Below, one piece after another: positions 16,785 through 26,707 of a stretch of DNA of 64,000 bases. The translations under genes and the position numbers were made by a program. Numbering within the stretch: the first letter of the stretch is position 1; the number at the start of each line of letters is the position of its first letter. The stretch covers positions 21,483 to 85,482 of the forward strand of contig NZ_NFLM01000011.1 in NCBI RefSeq assembly GCF_002160915.1. Direction: 5' to 3'. Source of the DNA: Faecalibacterium sp. An121 (GTDB lineage: Bacteria > Bacillota > Clostridia > Oscillospirales > Ruminococcaceae). The notes beneath the pieces were generated by a model. That model was not told the origin of the DNA. It saw nothing but the letters and a program-made list of their open reading frames with translations, and ran no database searches.

Positions 16785-18616
16785 TTGATGTTTCTCCCTC
16801 CCTTAAAGACGCCGTAGCCAAAGTGGTCGCACCGCAGGCAGCGGCCGCACTCCTGCTGGCATTCCTCCTCGGTCATCCCCTGGGTGACCAGCTCGAAATC
16901 CCCGGCGATCCGGGCGATGTGGCGGCTGCTCAGGTTGACCCGCCCGCAGGCCGGGCTGTTGGTCAGATGGGGCGCGGGCACGTCCACATCCACCGTGATG
17001 GTGTGATGGAAGCCCAGGAAGCTGTCGATGTTGTCTGCCGCCACCTTGCCGGCCGCCACGGCGCGGATGACGGTGGCCGGCCCGGACACCGCGTCGCCCC
17101 CGGCAAAGACATTGCCGCTGCCCGGCACAAAGGACGAGCTCTCGGCGTGGATGGCGCCCCAGCGGGTGCCGATGCCGCCCGCCTCAAAGGGCTTGGTATG
17201 GATGGCCTGACCGATGGCCACGATCACATAGTCGCAGGGGATGCGCACCGGCGGGGTGTTGGCTTTCTTGGGGCCGGGGCGCCCGTCCGAGCCCACCCGC
17301 CCGATGATCTGGGGCTGGGCCCACAGCGCCGCCACCCGGCCGTTCTCGTCCGCCTCGATCCGGGCCGGGGCGTGCAGGGGCAGGATCTCGCCGCCCTCGG
17401 CCTTGGCCTCGTCGATCTCCTCCGGCAGAGCGGTCATATCCTCCACCCGGCGGCGGTACACGCAGGTGACATGGGCGGCGCCCAGCCGCAGGCTGGTGCG
17501 GGTGGCATCCATGGCGACGTTTCCGCCCCCGATGACCACCACCCGCTTGCCCGCCAGGTCGGGGATGTTCCCTTCGCCGCACTCCCGCAGCATCCGCACA
17601 GCGCTGACCACGCCGCGGCTGTCCTCCCCTTCGATGCCCAGCTTTTTGTCGTCATGGGCGCCGATCGAGATATACACCGCGTCATACTGTGCCTTCAGCT
17701 GCTCCAGGGACAGGTCCGGGCCGCCCACCTCGGTGTCCAGCACCACTTCCACCCCGGCGTCCAGGATGTACTGGATGTCCTTGTCCAGCACCTTGGGGGG
17801 CAGGCGGTAGTCGGGGATGCCGTACCGCAGCATCCCGCCCAGTTTGTGGCGCTGCTCATACACCACGGCCCGGTGGCCCATCAGGGTCAGGAAGTAGGCC
17901 GCGGTCAGGCCGCCGGGGCCGCCGCCCACGACGGCCACCTTTTTGCCGGTGGGCTCTGCGCAGGGGGGCGGGGCGATGGGCCCTGCGTGGTCCACCGCGT
18001 ACCGCTTGATGCCGCAGATGTTGACGGCGTCATCCACCATATGGCGGCGGCAGCGGGCCTCGCAGGGATGCTCGCAGACATAGCCGCACACCGCCGGGAA
18101 GGGGTTGTCCTTGCGGATGAGGCGGACGGCATCCTCATACCGGCCGGCCTTGACCAGGGCGATGTAGCCGGGCACGTCCACATGGGCCGGGCAGACCACC
18201 GTACAGGGGATCGAATGCTGCAGCCCGCAGATGCAGCGGCCCCGCAGCAGATGCTCCTCATAATCGTCCCGGAAGCCGCGCACTCCCTGCAGCACCATCC
18301 GGGCCGCCTCATAACCGATGGCGCAATCCGCCGTGTCCAGGATGACCTGGGCGGTGCTCTCGATGCAGTCGATCAGCTCGGGGCCTCCCTCGCCGTCCAG
18401 CACGTTCTCCAGCATCTGGGTCAGCTGGCCCAGGCCCACCCGGCAGGGCACGCATTTGCCGCAGGTCTGGGCATGGCACAGCCGCAGAAAGTTCAGAGCC
18501 ATATCCACCGGGCACAGCCCCAGAGGGCTGGAAGCGATCCGGCGTTCCATATCCCGGTAAAGCCCCTCCAGCACCCGCTGGGACTGGCGGGGCGTCTCGA
18601 TCACCAGTCGTTTCAA
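16778..18616 (-). CDS. NuoF C-terminal-like / GltD-like FAD- and NAD(P)-binding flavoprotein
   Basis: About 612 residues. The start is taken as TTG 18616, nine bases after AGGAGG; ATGs further upstream lack a ribosome site. In order: a NuoF-type 4Fe-4S segment (QTCGKCVPCRVGLGQLTQML, ~residues 45-75), a GltD-type N-terminal cluster region (CICGLQHSIPCTVVCPAH...), an FAD Rossmann motif (VAVVGGGPGGLTAAYF), an NAD(P) Rossmann motif (VVVIGGGNVAMDATRT), and a Cys-rich tail (ECQQECGRCLRC) that may hold another cluster. The FMN/NADH-binding part of NuoF is missing. It probably feeds electrons between NAD(P)H and the hydrogenase encoded immediately downstream. Bifurcation is conceivable but not shown. 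Confidence 0.8.
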   Translation of the reverse strand: MKRLVIETPRQSQRVLEGLYRDMERRIASSPLGLCPVDMALNFLRLCHAQTCGKCVPCRVGLGQLTQMLENVLDGEGGPELIDCIESTAQVILDTADCAIGYEAARMVLQGVRGFRDDYEEHLLRGRCICGLQHSIPCTVVCPAHVDVPGYIALVKAGRYEDAVRLIRKDNPFPAVCGYVCEHPCEARCRRHMVDDAVNICGIKRYAVDHAGPIAPPPCAEPTGKKVAVVGGGPGGLTAAYFLTLMGHRAVVYEQRHKLGGMLRYGIPDYRLPPKVLDKDIQYILDAGVEVVLDTEVGGPDLSLEQLKAQYDAVYISIGAHDDKKLGIEGEDSRGVVSAVRMLRECGEGNIPDLAGKRVVVIGGGNVAMDATRTSLRLGAAHVTCVYRRRVEDMTALPEEIDEAKAEGGEILPLHAPARIEADENGRVAALWAQPQIIGRVGSDGRPGPKKANTPPVRIPCDYVIVAIGQAIHTKPFEAGGIGTRWGAIHAESSSFVPGSGNVFAGGDAVSGPATVIRAVAAGKVAADNIDSFLGFHHTITVDVDVPAPHLTNSPACGRVNLSSRHIARIAGDFELVTQGMTEEECQQECGRCLRCDHFGYGVFKGGRNIKW

Positions 18617-18756
18617 AGGTCCTTTCCTCCTATCCGTCCTATCGTTCGGCTTTTTCACAGTTTTTTCAAAACTTGTTCCTATCCTGTCTCGGATATCATG
18701 CAAGTTGACAACTGCCCCTATTGTACCTGAAAAGTTTGCCAAAGGCAAGTTTTTGC

Positions 18757-18793
18757 AAAAAAAGCGGGGCTGCCCGGCAAAAGGCAGCCCCGC
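18757..18793 (-). terminator. Intrinsic terminator of icd
   Basis: An 11-bp stem GCGGGGCTGCC/GGCAGCCCCGC (18764-18774 with 18783-18793), followed on the minus strand by TTTTTTT. It separates icd from the hydrogenase pair. Confidence 0.85.
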
Positions 18794-18839
18794 CCGCACA
18801 GGCCGGGTATATTCCGGATCCAAAAACGGACCGCTCTGC

Positions 18840-20054
18840 TTATGCGCCCAGCTTGGCTTCCAGGCGCTGGCGGATGGCCTTGATAAAGCTGTCGCTGTCC
18901 ACCGGGGTGGGGGTGATGCCCTCGGCCAGAGCGCACAGGTCCTTGGTCATGACGCCCTCGTTCAGGGTCTGGAGGCTGGCTTCCTCCAGCGCCTGGCCAA
19001 AGGCCACCAGGTCGGACAGACCGTCCAGCTCGCCCCGCTTCTTCAACGCGCCGGTCCAGGCAAAAATGGTGGCCATGGGGTTGGTGGAGGTCTTTTCCCC
19101 CTTCAGCCAGCGGTAGTAGTGGCGGGTGACGGTGCCGTGGGCGGCCTCGTACTCATATTTGCCGTCGGGGCTGACCAGGACGCTGGTCATCATGGCCAGG
19201 GAGCCGAAGGCCGTGGAGACCATATCGCTCATCACATCGCCGTCGTAGTTCTTGCAGGCCCAGATGAAGCCGCCCTCGCTGCGGATGACCCGGGCCACGA
19301 TGTCATCGATCAGGCTGTAAAAATAGGTGATGCCGGCAGCCTCGAACTTGTCCTTGTATTCGGCGTCGTAGATCTCCTGGAAGATGTCCTTGAAGGTGTG
19401 GTCGTATTTCTTCGAGATGGTGTCCTTGGCGCCGAACCACAGATCCTGCCCGGCATCCAGGGCATAGGCAAAGCAGCTGCGGGCAAAGCTGGCGATGGAA
19501 TCGTCCTTGTTGTAGCTGCCCTGCAGCACGCCGGGGCACTCGAAGTCGTAGATCACCGCTTCCTGCTTAGCGCCGTCCTCGCCGGTGAACCGCAGCTCGG
19601 CCCGGCCGGGACCCGGCACGCGGAATTCGGTGCACTTGTACACGTCGCCGTAGGCGTGACGCGCGATGGTGATGGGCTTTTTCCAGGTGCGCACCACCGG
19701 CTTGATGCAGTCGATCATGATGGGCGCCCGGAAGACGGTGCCGTCCAGCACGGCGCGGATGGTGCCGTTGGGGCTTTTCCACATCTCGTGCAGCTTGTAC
19801 TCGTCCATCCGCTGGGCGTTGGGGGTGATGGTGGCGCACTTGACCGACACGCCGTATTTCTTGTTGGCCAGCGCCGCGTCCATCGTCACCTGGTCCCCGG
19901 TGGCGTCCCGGTTGGGCAGGCCCAGATCGTAATACTCGGTCTTGAGGTCCACAAAGGGCAAAATCAGCTCATCCTTGATGCTGCGCCAAAGGATGCGGGT
20001 CATCTCGTCGCCGTCCATCTCCACCAGGGGGGTGGTCATTTTGATCTTTTCCAT
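18840..20054 (-). CDS. icd: NADP-dependent isocitrate dehydrogenase, eukaryotic (type II) kind
   Basis: A 404-residue enzyme converting isocitrate to 2-oxoglutarate with NADP. Length and sequence fit the homodimeric type II subfamily shared with eukaryotes: TPLVEMDGDEMTRILWRSIK at the N-terminus, SPNGTIRAVLDGTVFRAPI carrying the substrate-binding Ser/Asn/Arg, the catalytic Tyr/Lys region, NYDGDVMSDMV with metal-ligand Asps, and AAHGTVTRHYY binding the cofactor. The ribosome site is AGAGGAAGGG. With no other TCA genes in view, it probably supplies 2-oxoglutarate for glutamate and NADPH. Confidence 0.95.
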   Translation of the reverse strand: MEKIKMTTPLVEMDGDEMTRILWRSIKDELILPFVDLKTEYYDLGLPNRDATGDQVTMDAALANKKYGVSVKCATITPNAQRMDEYKLHEMWKSPNGTIRAVLDGTVFRAPIMIDCIKPVVRTWKKPITIARHAYGDVYKCTEFRVPGPGRAELRFTGEDGAKQEAVIYDFECPGVLQGSYNKDDSIASFARSCFAYALDAGQDLWFGAKDTISKKYDHTFKDIFQEIYDAEYKDKFEAAGITYFYSLIDDIVARVIRSEGGFIWACKNYDGDVMSDMVSTAFGSLAMMTSVLVSPDGKYEYEAAHGTVTRHYYRWLKGEKTSTNPMATIFAWTGALKKRGELDGLSDLVAFGQALEEASLQTLNEGVMTKDLCALAEGITPTPVDSDSFIKAIRQRLEAKLGA

Positions 20055-20105
20055 GGTTCATTCCCTTCCTCTCGGTAATCTATCACGCCGTTTTAAACGG
20101 AACGT

Positions 20106-21290
20106 TTACTGATATGCAGCCGCCAGGCGCTCCAGGGCGGGCAGGCTGCGGCGCACCTTTTCGGTCTCGATGCAGTAGGCCAGCCGGACATAGCCCTGCA
20201 CCCCAAAGGTATCGCTGGGCACCAGCAGCAGGTCGAATTCCCTGGCCTTGCGGCAGAAGGCGTTGGCGTCCGCCTCCAGCGCCCTGGGGAAGATATAGAA
20301 GGTGCCGCCGGGGCGCTCCACCGCAAAGCCCAGGTTTTTCAGGGCATCGTAGAGGATGTCCATGTTGGTCTGGTACACCGACAGGTCGCTGGTCACCTCC
20401 AGGCAGCGGGCCGCCGCCTTCTGGATGATGCTGGGCGGGCAGTTGTGCCCGGTGAACCGGGAGATCTGCACCATCATATCCACCAGCACATCCGCCCCTT
20501 CGCAGCCGGGCGCCACCGCCACATAGCCCAGACGCTCCCCGGGCAGGCTCAGGCTCTTGGAAAAGGAGAAGCAGGTCAGGGTATGGGGGTAGAAGGACGC
20601 CGGATAGGGCACCGTCTTGCCGTCAAAGACGATATCCCGGTAGGGCTCGTCGCTGACCAGGTAGATGACATGGCCGTAGGCCTGGCTCTTTTGGGTGAGG
20701 ATCTGTGCCATCTGCACAAGGGTCTGGGCCGAATAGACCACGCCGGTGGGGTTGTTGGGGGTGTTGATCAGGACGGCGGTCACCCGGGGGGTCAGCATGG
20801 CCTCGAAGGCTTCGAGGTTGGGCTGGAACACCGGGGGCTGGGCAGGCACCACCTTGAGGGCCGCGCCGGTGCCTGCCACATAAGGCCCGTACTCGGGGAA
20901 GTAGGGCGCGAAGGTGAGCACCTCATCCCCGGGCGCCGTGACGGCCCGCAAGGCGTGGGCAATGGCCCCTGCCGCCCCTGTGGTGGGGAAGATGTGCTTC
21001 TGCTCATAGGGCAGGCCAAAATGGGCCTTCAGGTGGGCGGCAGCGGCCGTGCGGAACCCCGGGTCACCCTGGTTGGGGCAGTAGCCGTGGAGGCTCACCG
21101 GGTCCTCGTGGGCCAGCAGATCCTGCATGGCCGCCGTAAACGCCGGCGGACAGGGCACGCTGGGATTGCCCAGCGAGTAATCAAAGACGTTTTCATAGCC
21201 GATCTGGGCGGCCCGCTGGCGGCCGTAGGCGGCCGTTTCCCGGATGACGCTCTTGTTCGCCAGCATCCGGCGGTAAGTCTCATTGAGCAT
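20106..21290 (-). CDS. Class I/II pyridoxal-phosphate aminotransferase
   Basis: A 394-residue fold-type I aminotransferase. The PLP lysine lies in SFSKSLSLPGERLGY. INTPNNPTGVVYS provides the Asn contacting the cofactor ring region, and SDEPYRDIVF the Asp/Tyr pair. The ATG abuts the TAA stop of the CDF transporter gene, so the two are translated together. Related clostridial enzymes are annotated as aspartate/alanine-type aminotransferases. The substrate cannot be assigned from sequence. The transporter link may be positional only. Confidence 0.85.
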   Translation of the reverse strand: MLNETYRRMLANKSVIRETAAYGRQRAAQIGYENVFDYSLGNPSVPCPPAFTAAMQDLLAHEDPVSLHGYCPNQGDPGFRTAAAAHLKAHFGLPYEQKHIFPTTGAAGAIAHALRAVTAPGDEVLTFAPYFPEYGPYVAGTGAALKVVPAQPPVFQPNLEAFEAMLTPRVTAVLINTPNNPTGVVYSAQTLVQMAQILTQKSQAYGHVIYLVSDEPYRDIVFDGKTVPYPASFYPHTLTCFSFSKSLSLPGERLGYVAVAPGCEGADVLVDMMVQISRFTGHNCPPSIIQKAAARCLEVTSDLSVYQTNMDILYDALKNLGFAVERPGGTFYIFPRALEADANAFCRKAREFDLLLVPSDTFGVQGYVRLAYCIETEKVRRSLPALERLAAAYQ

Positions 21291-22490
21291 TTACGCTTCC
21301 CTCTTTTTGGCGGGCGGGGCAGCCACATAGCTCTGCTCCACCTTGATCTTGCAGATGTAGGCCGGGTCCTGGCCGGCCACAAAATCCCCCAGCTTCTGCC
21401 GGACCGCTTTTTCGTCCCCGGTATACCCCGCCGGGAACACCAGGTCAAACAGCACATTGGTGTGGGTAGGCCCCGGCACCAGCCGCAGGTCGTGGATGGA
21501 CAGGGCCGGATCGATGGCCTTGGCCTCCTGGTTCAGCCGGGCCCGCAGCACCCCCACCCGGGCATCCGAGGTGACGATGGGGTCGTAGTGGATGGTCAGC
21601 AGGATGTGCATTTCCTCCCGCACATCCCGCTCGATGTTGTCGATCAGGTCGTGGGCCTCCAGGGGGTCCACTTCGGTGGGGAACTCCACGTGCAGCGAGG
21701 CGAACTGCCGCCCCGGCCCATAGTCGTGGACCATCAGGTCGTGCACGCCCAGCACCCGGGGGTAGGATAGCACCTTCTTCTCCAGCTCCTCCACCAGCTC
21801 CGGAGAGGGGGTCTCCCCCAGCAGGGGGCTCAGGGTGTCTCGCACCAGGCCCCAGCCCGACCACAGGATGAAGGCGGCCACGCCCACGCCCATGACGCCG
21901 TCGATGACGTCCAGGCCGGTGGCATTGCACAGCACCGCCGACAGCAGCACCACGCTGGTGGAGATCACATCGTTGCGGCTGTCGGCCGCCGTGGCGATCA
22001 GGGTCTCGGACTCGATGGCGAGGCCCACCCGCCGGTTGAAAAAGCTCATCCAGATCTTGACCAGGATGGAGGCGCACAGGACCGCCACCGTCAGCAGACT
22101 GAAGCCCACCGGCTCGGGGTGCAGCACTTTGGCGGCCGAATCTTTCAGCAGGGTCAGGCCGATGGCCATGATCATGGTGCTGACGGCCAGGCCCGCCAGG
22201 TACTCATAGCGGGCGTGACCGTAAGGGTGCTCGGCGTCGGGGCCCTTGGCCGCCAGCTTGAAGCCGATCAGGCTGACCACGCTGGAGGACGCGTCGGACA
22301 GGTTGTTGACGGCGTCGGCGGTGATGGCGATGGAGCCGAACAGGGTGCCCACCGTCAGCTTGCCCGCAAACAGCAGCACGTTGCACACCACCCCCACAAG
22401 GCCCGCCAGACGGCCATAGCGTTGGCGGACGGCGGGGTCCTGCTTGTTCTGATAATCCTTGACAAAGGTGCGTATCAGCAGCTGTGTCAA
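21291..22490 (-). CDS. Cation diffusion facilitator family transporter
   Basis: A 399-residue protein, start TTG 22490 nine bases after AAGGGAG. Six transmembrane helices occupy residues ~25-215. The CDF metal sites are visible: AITADAVNNLSDASSS (Asp/Asn in helix 2), HPYGHARYEYL, and ATAADSRNDVISTS (Asp pair in helix 5). A cytosolic C-terminal domain (LGVHDLMVHDYGPGRQFASL) with His/Asp residues follows. The C-terminus is longer than the minimal CDF, with an extra ferredoxin-like tail. It exports a divalent cation (Zn, Mn or Fe) by proton exchange; the metal is undetermined. Confidence 0.9.
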   Translation of the reverse strand: MTQLLIRTFVKDYQNKQDPAVRQRYGRLAGLVGVVCNVLLFAGKLTVGTLFGSIAITADAVNNLSDASSSVVSLIGFKLAAKGPDAEHPYGHARYEYLAGLAVSTMIMAIGLTLLKDSAAKVLHPEPVGFSLLTVAVLCASILVKIWMSFFNRRVGLAIESETLIATAADSRNDVISTSVVLLSAVLCNATGLDVIDGVMGVGVAAFILWSGWGLVRDTLSPLLGETPSPELVEELEKKVLSYPRVLGVHDLMVHDYGPGRQFASLHVEFPTEVDPLEAHDLIDNIERDVREEMHILLTIHYDPIVTSDARVGVLRARLNQEAKAIDPALSIHDLRLVPGPTHTNVLFDLVFPAGYTGDEKAVRQKLGDFVAGQDPAYICKIKVEQSYVAAPPAKKREA

Positions 22491-22574
22491 TGAAACGATC
22501 TCCCTTCCGTATAGGCATCATATAAATATACCTTTTGTTGACAGTCTTGGCCTTTTTCCGCGACTGTGGATTTA

Positions 22575-22603
22575 AGTATAACATGTTGCTTTACTGTTGA
22601 AAA
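22575..22603 (-). promoter_or_regulatory. Promoter of the CDF/aminotransferase operon
   Basis: On the minus strand, TTTTCA (22598-22603), a 17-bp spacer and TATACT (22575-22580), about 85 bases before the CDF start. The leader contains no obvious structure. Confidence 0.55.
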
Positions 22604-22694
22604 GTGCTTTGGCCAAATTTTTGCCCTCCCGCAAGGAAAAACTCCCCTTTCGGGCGCAGCCATACCTTCCCCCGCCCCGCCAGCCGGGATATGC

Positions 22695-22721
22695 AAAAAC
22701 GCCCAGCCTTGCGGCCGGGCG
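22695..22721 (-). terminator. Intrinsic terminator of the GH1 gene
   Basis: A 9-bp stem (one G-U pair) at 22700-22708 with 22713-22721, GCAA loop, followed on the minus strand by TTTTT. Confidence 0.75.
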
Positions 22722-22771
22722 CCCGGATTCGATTCCTATTTAGATATTATGTCAAAATGTATCCGTTTTGT

Positions 22772-24214
<1,443 letters not shown>

Positions 24215-24234
24215 TTACCTCCTTATCCTATCTC

Positions 24235-24271
24235 AAAAAACGCCCCCAAAGGCAAAAGCCCTTTGGGGGCG
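24235..24271 (-). terminator. Intrinsic terminator of ptsI
   Basis: A 12-bp perfect stem CGCCCCCAAAGG/CCTTTGGGGGCG (24241-24252 with 24260-24271), followed on the minus strand by TTTTTT. Confidence 0.9.
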
Positions 24272-24344
24272 GCTGGCCGGGTGGATCGGGGTCCGCCGCC
24301 GGCGGGGCAGCGGACCTCCAAAGACACGCCGTATTCTCTTTTAC

Positions 24345-26084
24345 TTAAGCCTTCGGCTCAGCCTTGGCTTTGGATTTGGCCTTGGGCGCGGCTTCCGCCT
24401 TGGGATCCTCTGCCTGGGGTTCGGCCTCGCCGGCCTCCTCGTCCACCACCGCGGCGGCGGGCTTGGACAGGTCGATGCTGCGGATCTTCTTGCGCACCGG
24501 CAGGATGCTCTTGGGGTTGACCGACAGCTCGTCCACGCCCATCCGCAGGAAGGTCTCGGTGAGGGACGTATCCGCGCCCAGCTCGCCGCAGATGCCCACC
24601 CAGATGCCATGGCGGTGGCCCGCGTCGATGGTCATCTTGATCTCACGCAGCACGGCGGGGTGATGGGGGTTGGCAAAGGGCTCCAGCTTGGCGTTCTGGC
24701 GGTCCAGCGCGCAGGTGTACTGGGTCAGGTCGTTGGTCCCGATCGAGAAGAAATCGCACTCCTCGGCCAGGTCATCCGCCACCAGCACGGCGGCCGGGGT
24801 CTCGATCATGGTGCCCACTTCGATGTCCCCCATCTTCTTGCCTTCGGCAGCCAGCTCCACCTTGCACTCGTCCAGGATGTTCTTGGCGTCGTGGAGTTCG
24901 CGCAGGCTGGTGATCATGGGGAACATGATGCCCAGGTTGCCGTAGGCCGAAGCCCGCAGCAGCGCCCGCAGCTGGGTCTTGAAGAAGTCCTTGCGGGTCA
25001 GGCAGATGCGGATGGCACGGTAGCCCAAAGCCGGGTTCTCCTCGTGGTCCAGCTTCATGTAGTCCACCGTCTTGTCCGCGCCGATGTCGCAGGTGCGGAT
25101 GATGACCTTCTTGGGGGCCAGGGTCTCCACCACCTGCTTGTATGCCTCGAACTGGTATTCCTCCGTGGGATAGTCCTTGCTGTTCAGATAGACGAACTCG
25201 GAGCGGAACAGGCCCACGCCGCCGGCGTCATTCTGCTGCACAGCGCCCACGTCCCCAATGCCGCCGATGTTGGCATAGACGTTGATGGTGGTGCCGTCCA
25301 GGGTGGTGTTGGTCTTGCCCTTCAGCTCCTGCAGCAGGGCCAGTTTCTTTTTGTCCTCCTGCTGGCGCTTCTGCAGGCTCTTGAGCAGGTCGGCGGTGGG
25401 GTCCACATAGACGCAGGCGTTGTAGCCGTCGATGACCGCCATCTTGCCGTCCCAGCTGTCGTCGATCTCCTTGCACTGGATCAGGGCGGGGATGTTCATG
25501 CTGCGGGCCAGGATGGCTGTGTGGCTGTTGGTGCTGCCCTCCCGGGTGATAAAGCCCAGAAGCAGGCTCTTGTCCAGCCGCACCGTCTCGGAGGGGGCCA
25601 GGTCCTCGGCCACCAGGATGGAGGGTTCCGTGCCCTGCATGCTGTCCACATCGGTGCCCTGCAGGATGTCCAGCATGGCCTGGGCAATGTCCATCACATC
25701 GGCGCTGCGGGCCTGCAGATAGGGGTCGTCCATGGCGGCAAAGACGGCCGCCTGGTTGGTGCCGGCCGTTTTGACTGCATACTCTGCGCACATCTTCTGC
25801 TTGGTGATGATCTCTTTGATGGCGTCCACAAAGTCGTCATCCTCCAGCATCATGGCGTGGATGTTGAACACCTCCGCGATGTCCTCGCCTGCCTCCTCCA
25901 GGGCCTTCTCATACAGGGCGGTCTGCTGGGCGATCGCCTTCTGCTGGGCGTCCTCAAAGCGCAGCAGCTCCGCGCCGGTGTCGGTGACAGGGGTGGTGGA
26001 GATGGTGGTATCTTTTTTCTTGTAGATCTTGATCTTGCCGATGGCAATGCCGTTCAATACGCTTTTACCAGTGCCTACCTGCAT
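24345..26084 (-). CDS. ptsI: PTS enzyme I (PEP-protein phosphotransferase)
   Basis: A 579-residue enzyme I that takes phosphate from PEP and passes it to HPr. The phosphohistidine is His188 in GSTNSHTAILARSM. The PEP-binding barrel has GLFRSEFVYL, IGTNDLTQYT and active-site Cys in GICGELGAD. The catalytic part ends near residue 545. A low-complexity tail of about 35 residues rich in Ala, Lys, Glu and Pro follows (EAAPKAKSKAKAEPKA at the end), which ordinary enzymes I lack. It has its own ribosome site but no clear promoter, and sits after ptsH beyond a terminator-like hairpin. It therefore probably depends on readthrough. Confidence 0.96.
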   Translation of the reverse strand: MQVGTGKSVLNGIAIGKIKIYKKKDTTISTTPVTDTGAELLRFEDAQQKAIAQQTALYEKALEEAGEDIAEVFNIHAMMLEDDDFVDAIKEIITKQKMCAEYAVKTAGTNQAAVFAAMDDPYLQARSADVMDIAQAMLDILQGTDVDSMQGTEPSILVAEDLAPSETVRLDKSLLLGFITREGSTNSHTAILARSMNIPALIQCKEIDDSWDGKMAVIDGYNACVYVDPTADLLKSLQKRQQEDKKKLALLQELKGKTNTTLDGTTINVYANIGGIGDVGAVQQNDAGGVGLFRSEFVYLNSKDYPTEEYQFEAYKQVVETLAPKKVIIRTCDIGADKTVDYMKLDHEENPALGYRAIRICLTRKDFFKTQLRALLRASAYGNLGIMFPMITSLRELHDAKNILDECKVELAAEGKKMGDIEVGTMIETPAAVLVADDLAEECDFFSIGTNDLTQYTCALDRQNAKLEPFANPHHPAVLREIKMTIDAGHRHGIWVGICGELGADTSLTETFLRMGVDELSVNPKSILPVRKKIRSIDLSKPAAAVVDEEAGEAEPQAEDPKAEAAPKAKSKAKAEPKA

Positions 26085-26139
26085 TACATTCTCATCCTTT
26101 CTTTACAGTGCGGCCCCCTCCATGGGCCCGCCCTGCCTT

Positions 26140-26171
26140 TAAAAAAGCCCCCGCAGAGAACCGCGAGGGCT
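26140..26171 (-). terminator. Terminator/attenuator between ptsH and ptsI
   Basis: A stem AGCCCTCGC/GCGGGGGCT (26146-26154 with 26163-26171; one mismatch) followed on the minus strand by TTTTTT, 15 bases past the ptsH stop. It would give an excess of ptsH over ptsI message, matching the usual HPr excess. Confidence 0.7.
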
Positions 26172-26185
26172 AAAAATGTGTAGAT

Positions 26186-26443
26186 TTAGAGGTTCTCGGT
26201 CATGAACTTCTCGATATCGGCCACAGTGGCGTCCTCATCGTCGCCCTCAACCTTGACGGTGACGGTATCGCCCTGCTTGACGCCCATGCCCATCAGCGCC
26301 ATCAGCTTGCGCATATCACAGCTCTTGCCGTCCTTCTCCAGGGTGGCGGTGCTGGCGTGGCTCTTGACCACCTTGACCAGCAGGCCGGCAGGGCGTGCGT
26401 GGATGCCGCAGGCATCCTTAATAGTATACTGGAATTCCTTCAT
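26186..26443 (-). CDS. ptsH: HPr-like phosphocarrier protein, Lys at position 46
   Basis: An 85-residue HPr that shuttles phosphate from enzyme I to sugar-specific EII proteins. Active-site His15 lies in CGIHARPAG. Counting from the initiator Met, position 46 is Lys (DMRKLMALMGMGV), where Firmicute HPr proteins carry the regulatory Ser46 phosphorylated by HPr kinase. The usual Ser12 is Cys. The fold-defining hydrophobics and GD turn are kept, so the PTS function looks sound. Catabolite control through P-Ser-HPr/CcpA would not work with this copy. It is the first gene of the pts unit, with a TATAAT promoter about 95 bases upstream. Confidence 0.93.
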   Translation of the reverse strand: MKEFQYTIKDACGIHARPAGLLVKVVKSHASTATLEKDGKSCDMRKLMALMGMGVKQGDTVTVKVEGDDEDATVADIEKFMTENL

Positions 26444-26472
26444 AGATCATTTCTCCTTATAACGTAAACTCA

Positions 26473-26563
26473 GGGCGGGGCGCCCCGCCCCCCAAACCAT
26501 GTGCATACAGGCATGCACGACTGTGGATATATTTATTATAAACCCTGCACCTGATTTTTTCAC
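26473..26563 (-). promoter_or_regulatory. ptsH promoter and hairpin leader
   Basis: Minus strand: GTGAAA (26558-26563), a 17-bp spacer and TATAAT (26535-26540). Just downstream the leader holds GTGCAT/ATGCAC (26501-26506 with 26513-26518) and then a perfect palindrome GGGCGGGGC/GCCCCGCCC (26473-26490) about 15 bases before the AAGGAG site. Neither has a T-run. They could be operator or RNA structure. Confidence 0.5.
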
Positions 26564-26653
26564 CCTTTCAATTTGCCAATTTTTTACTTTGTTTTTTGTG
26601 GTTTTTTCACAGAACTTTCCGCGTCCCGGCCGGCGCCTTCCCAAAACAGCCGC

Positions 26654-26699
26654 AAGGCCCCGCCCATCTGGCCCCTTTTGGGGGGATGGGCGGGGCCTT
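26654..26699 (-). terminator. Hairpin terminator after the DUF4830 gene
   Basis: A perfect 15-bp stem (26654-26668 with 26685-26699) directly past the stop codon. The T-run on the minus strand is poor (GCGGCTGTTTT), so it may be a weak terminator or an mRNA-end stabiliser. Confidence 0.5.
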
Positions 26700-26707
26700 G
26701 CGGCCCT

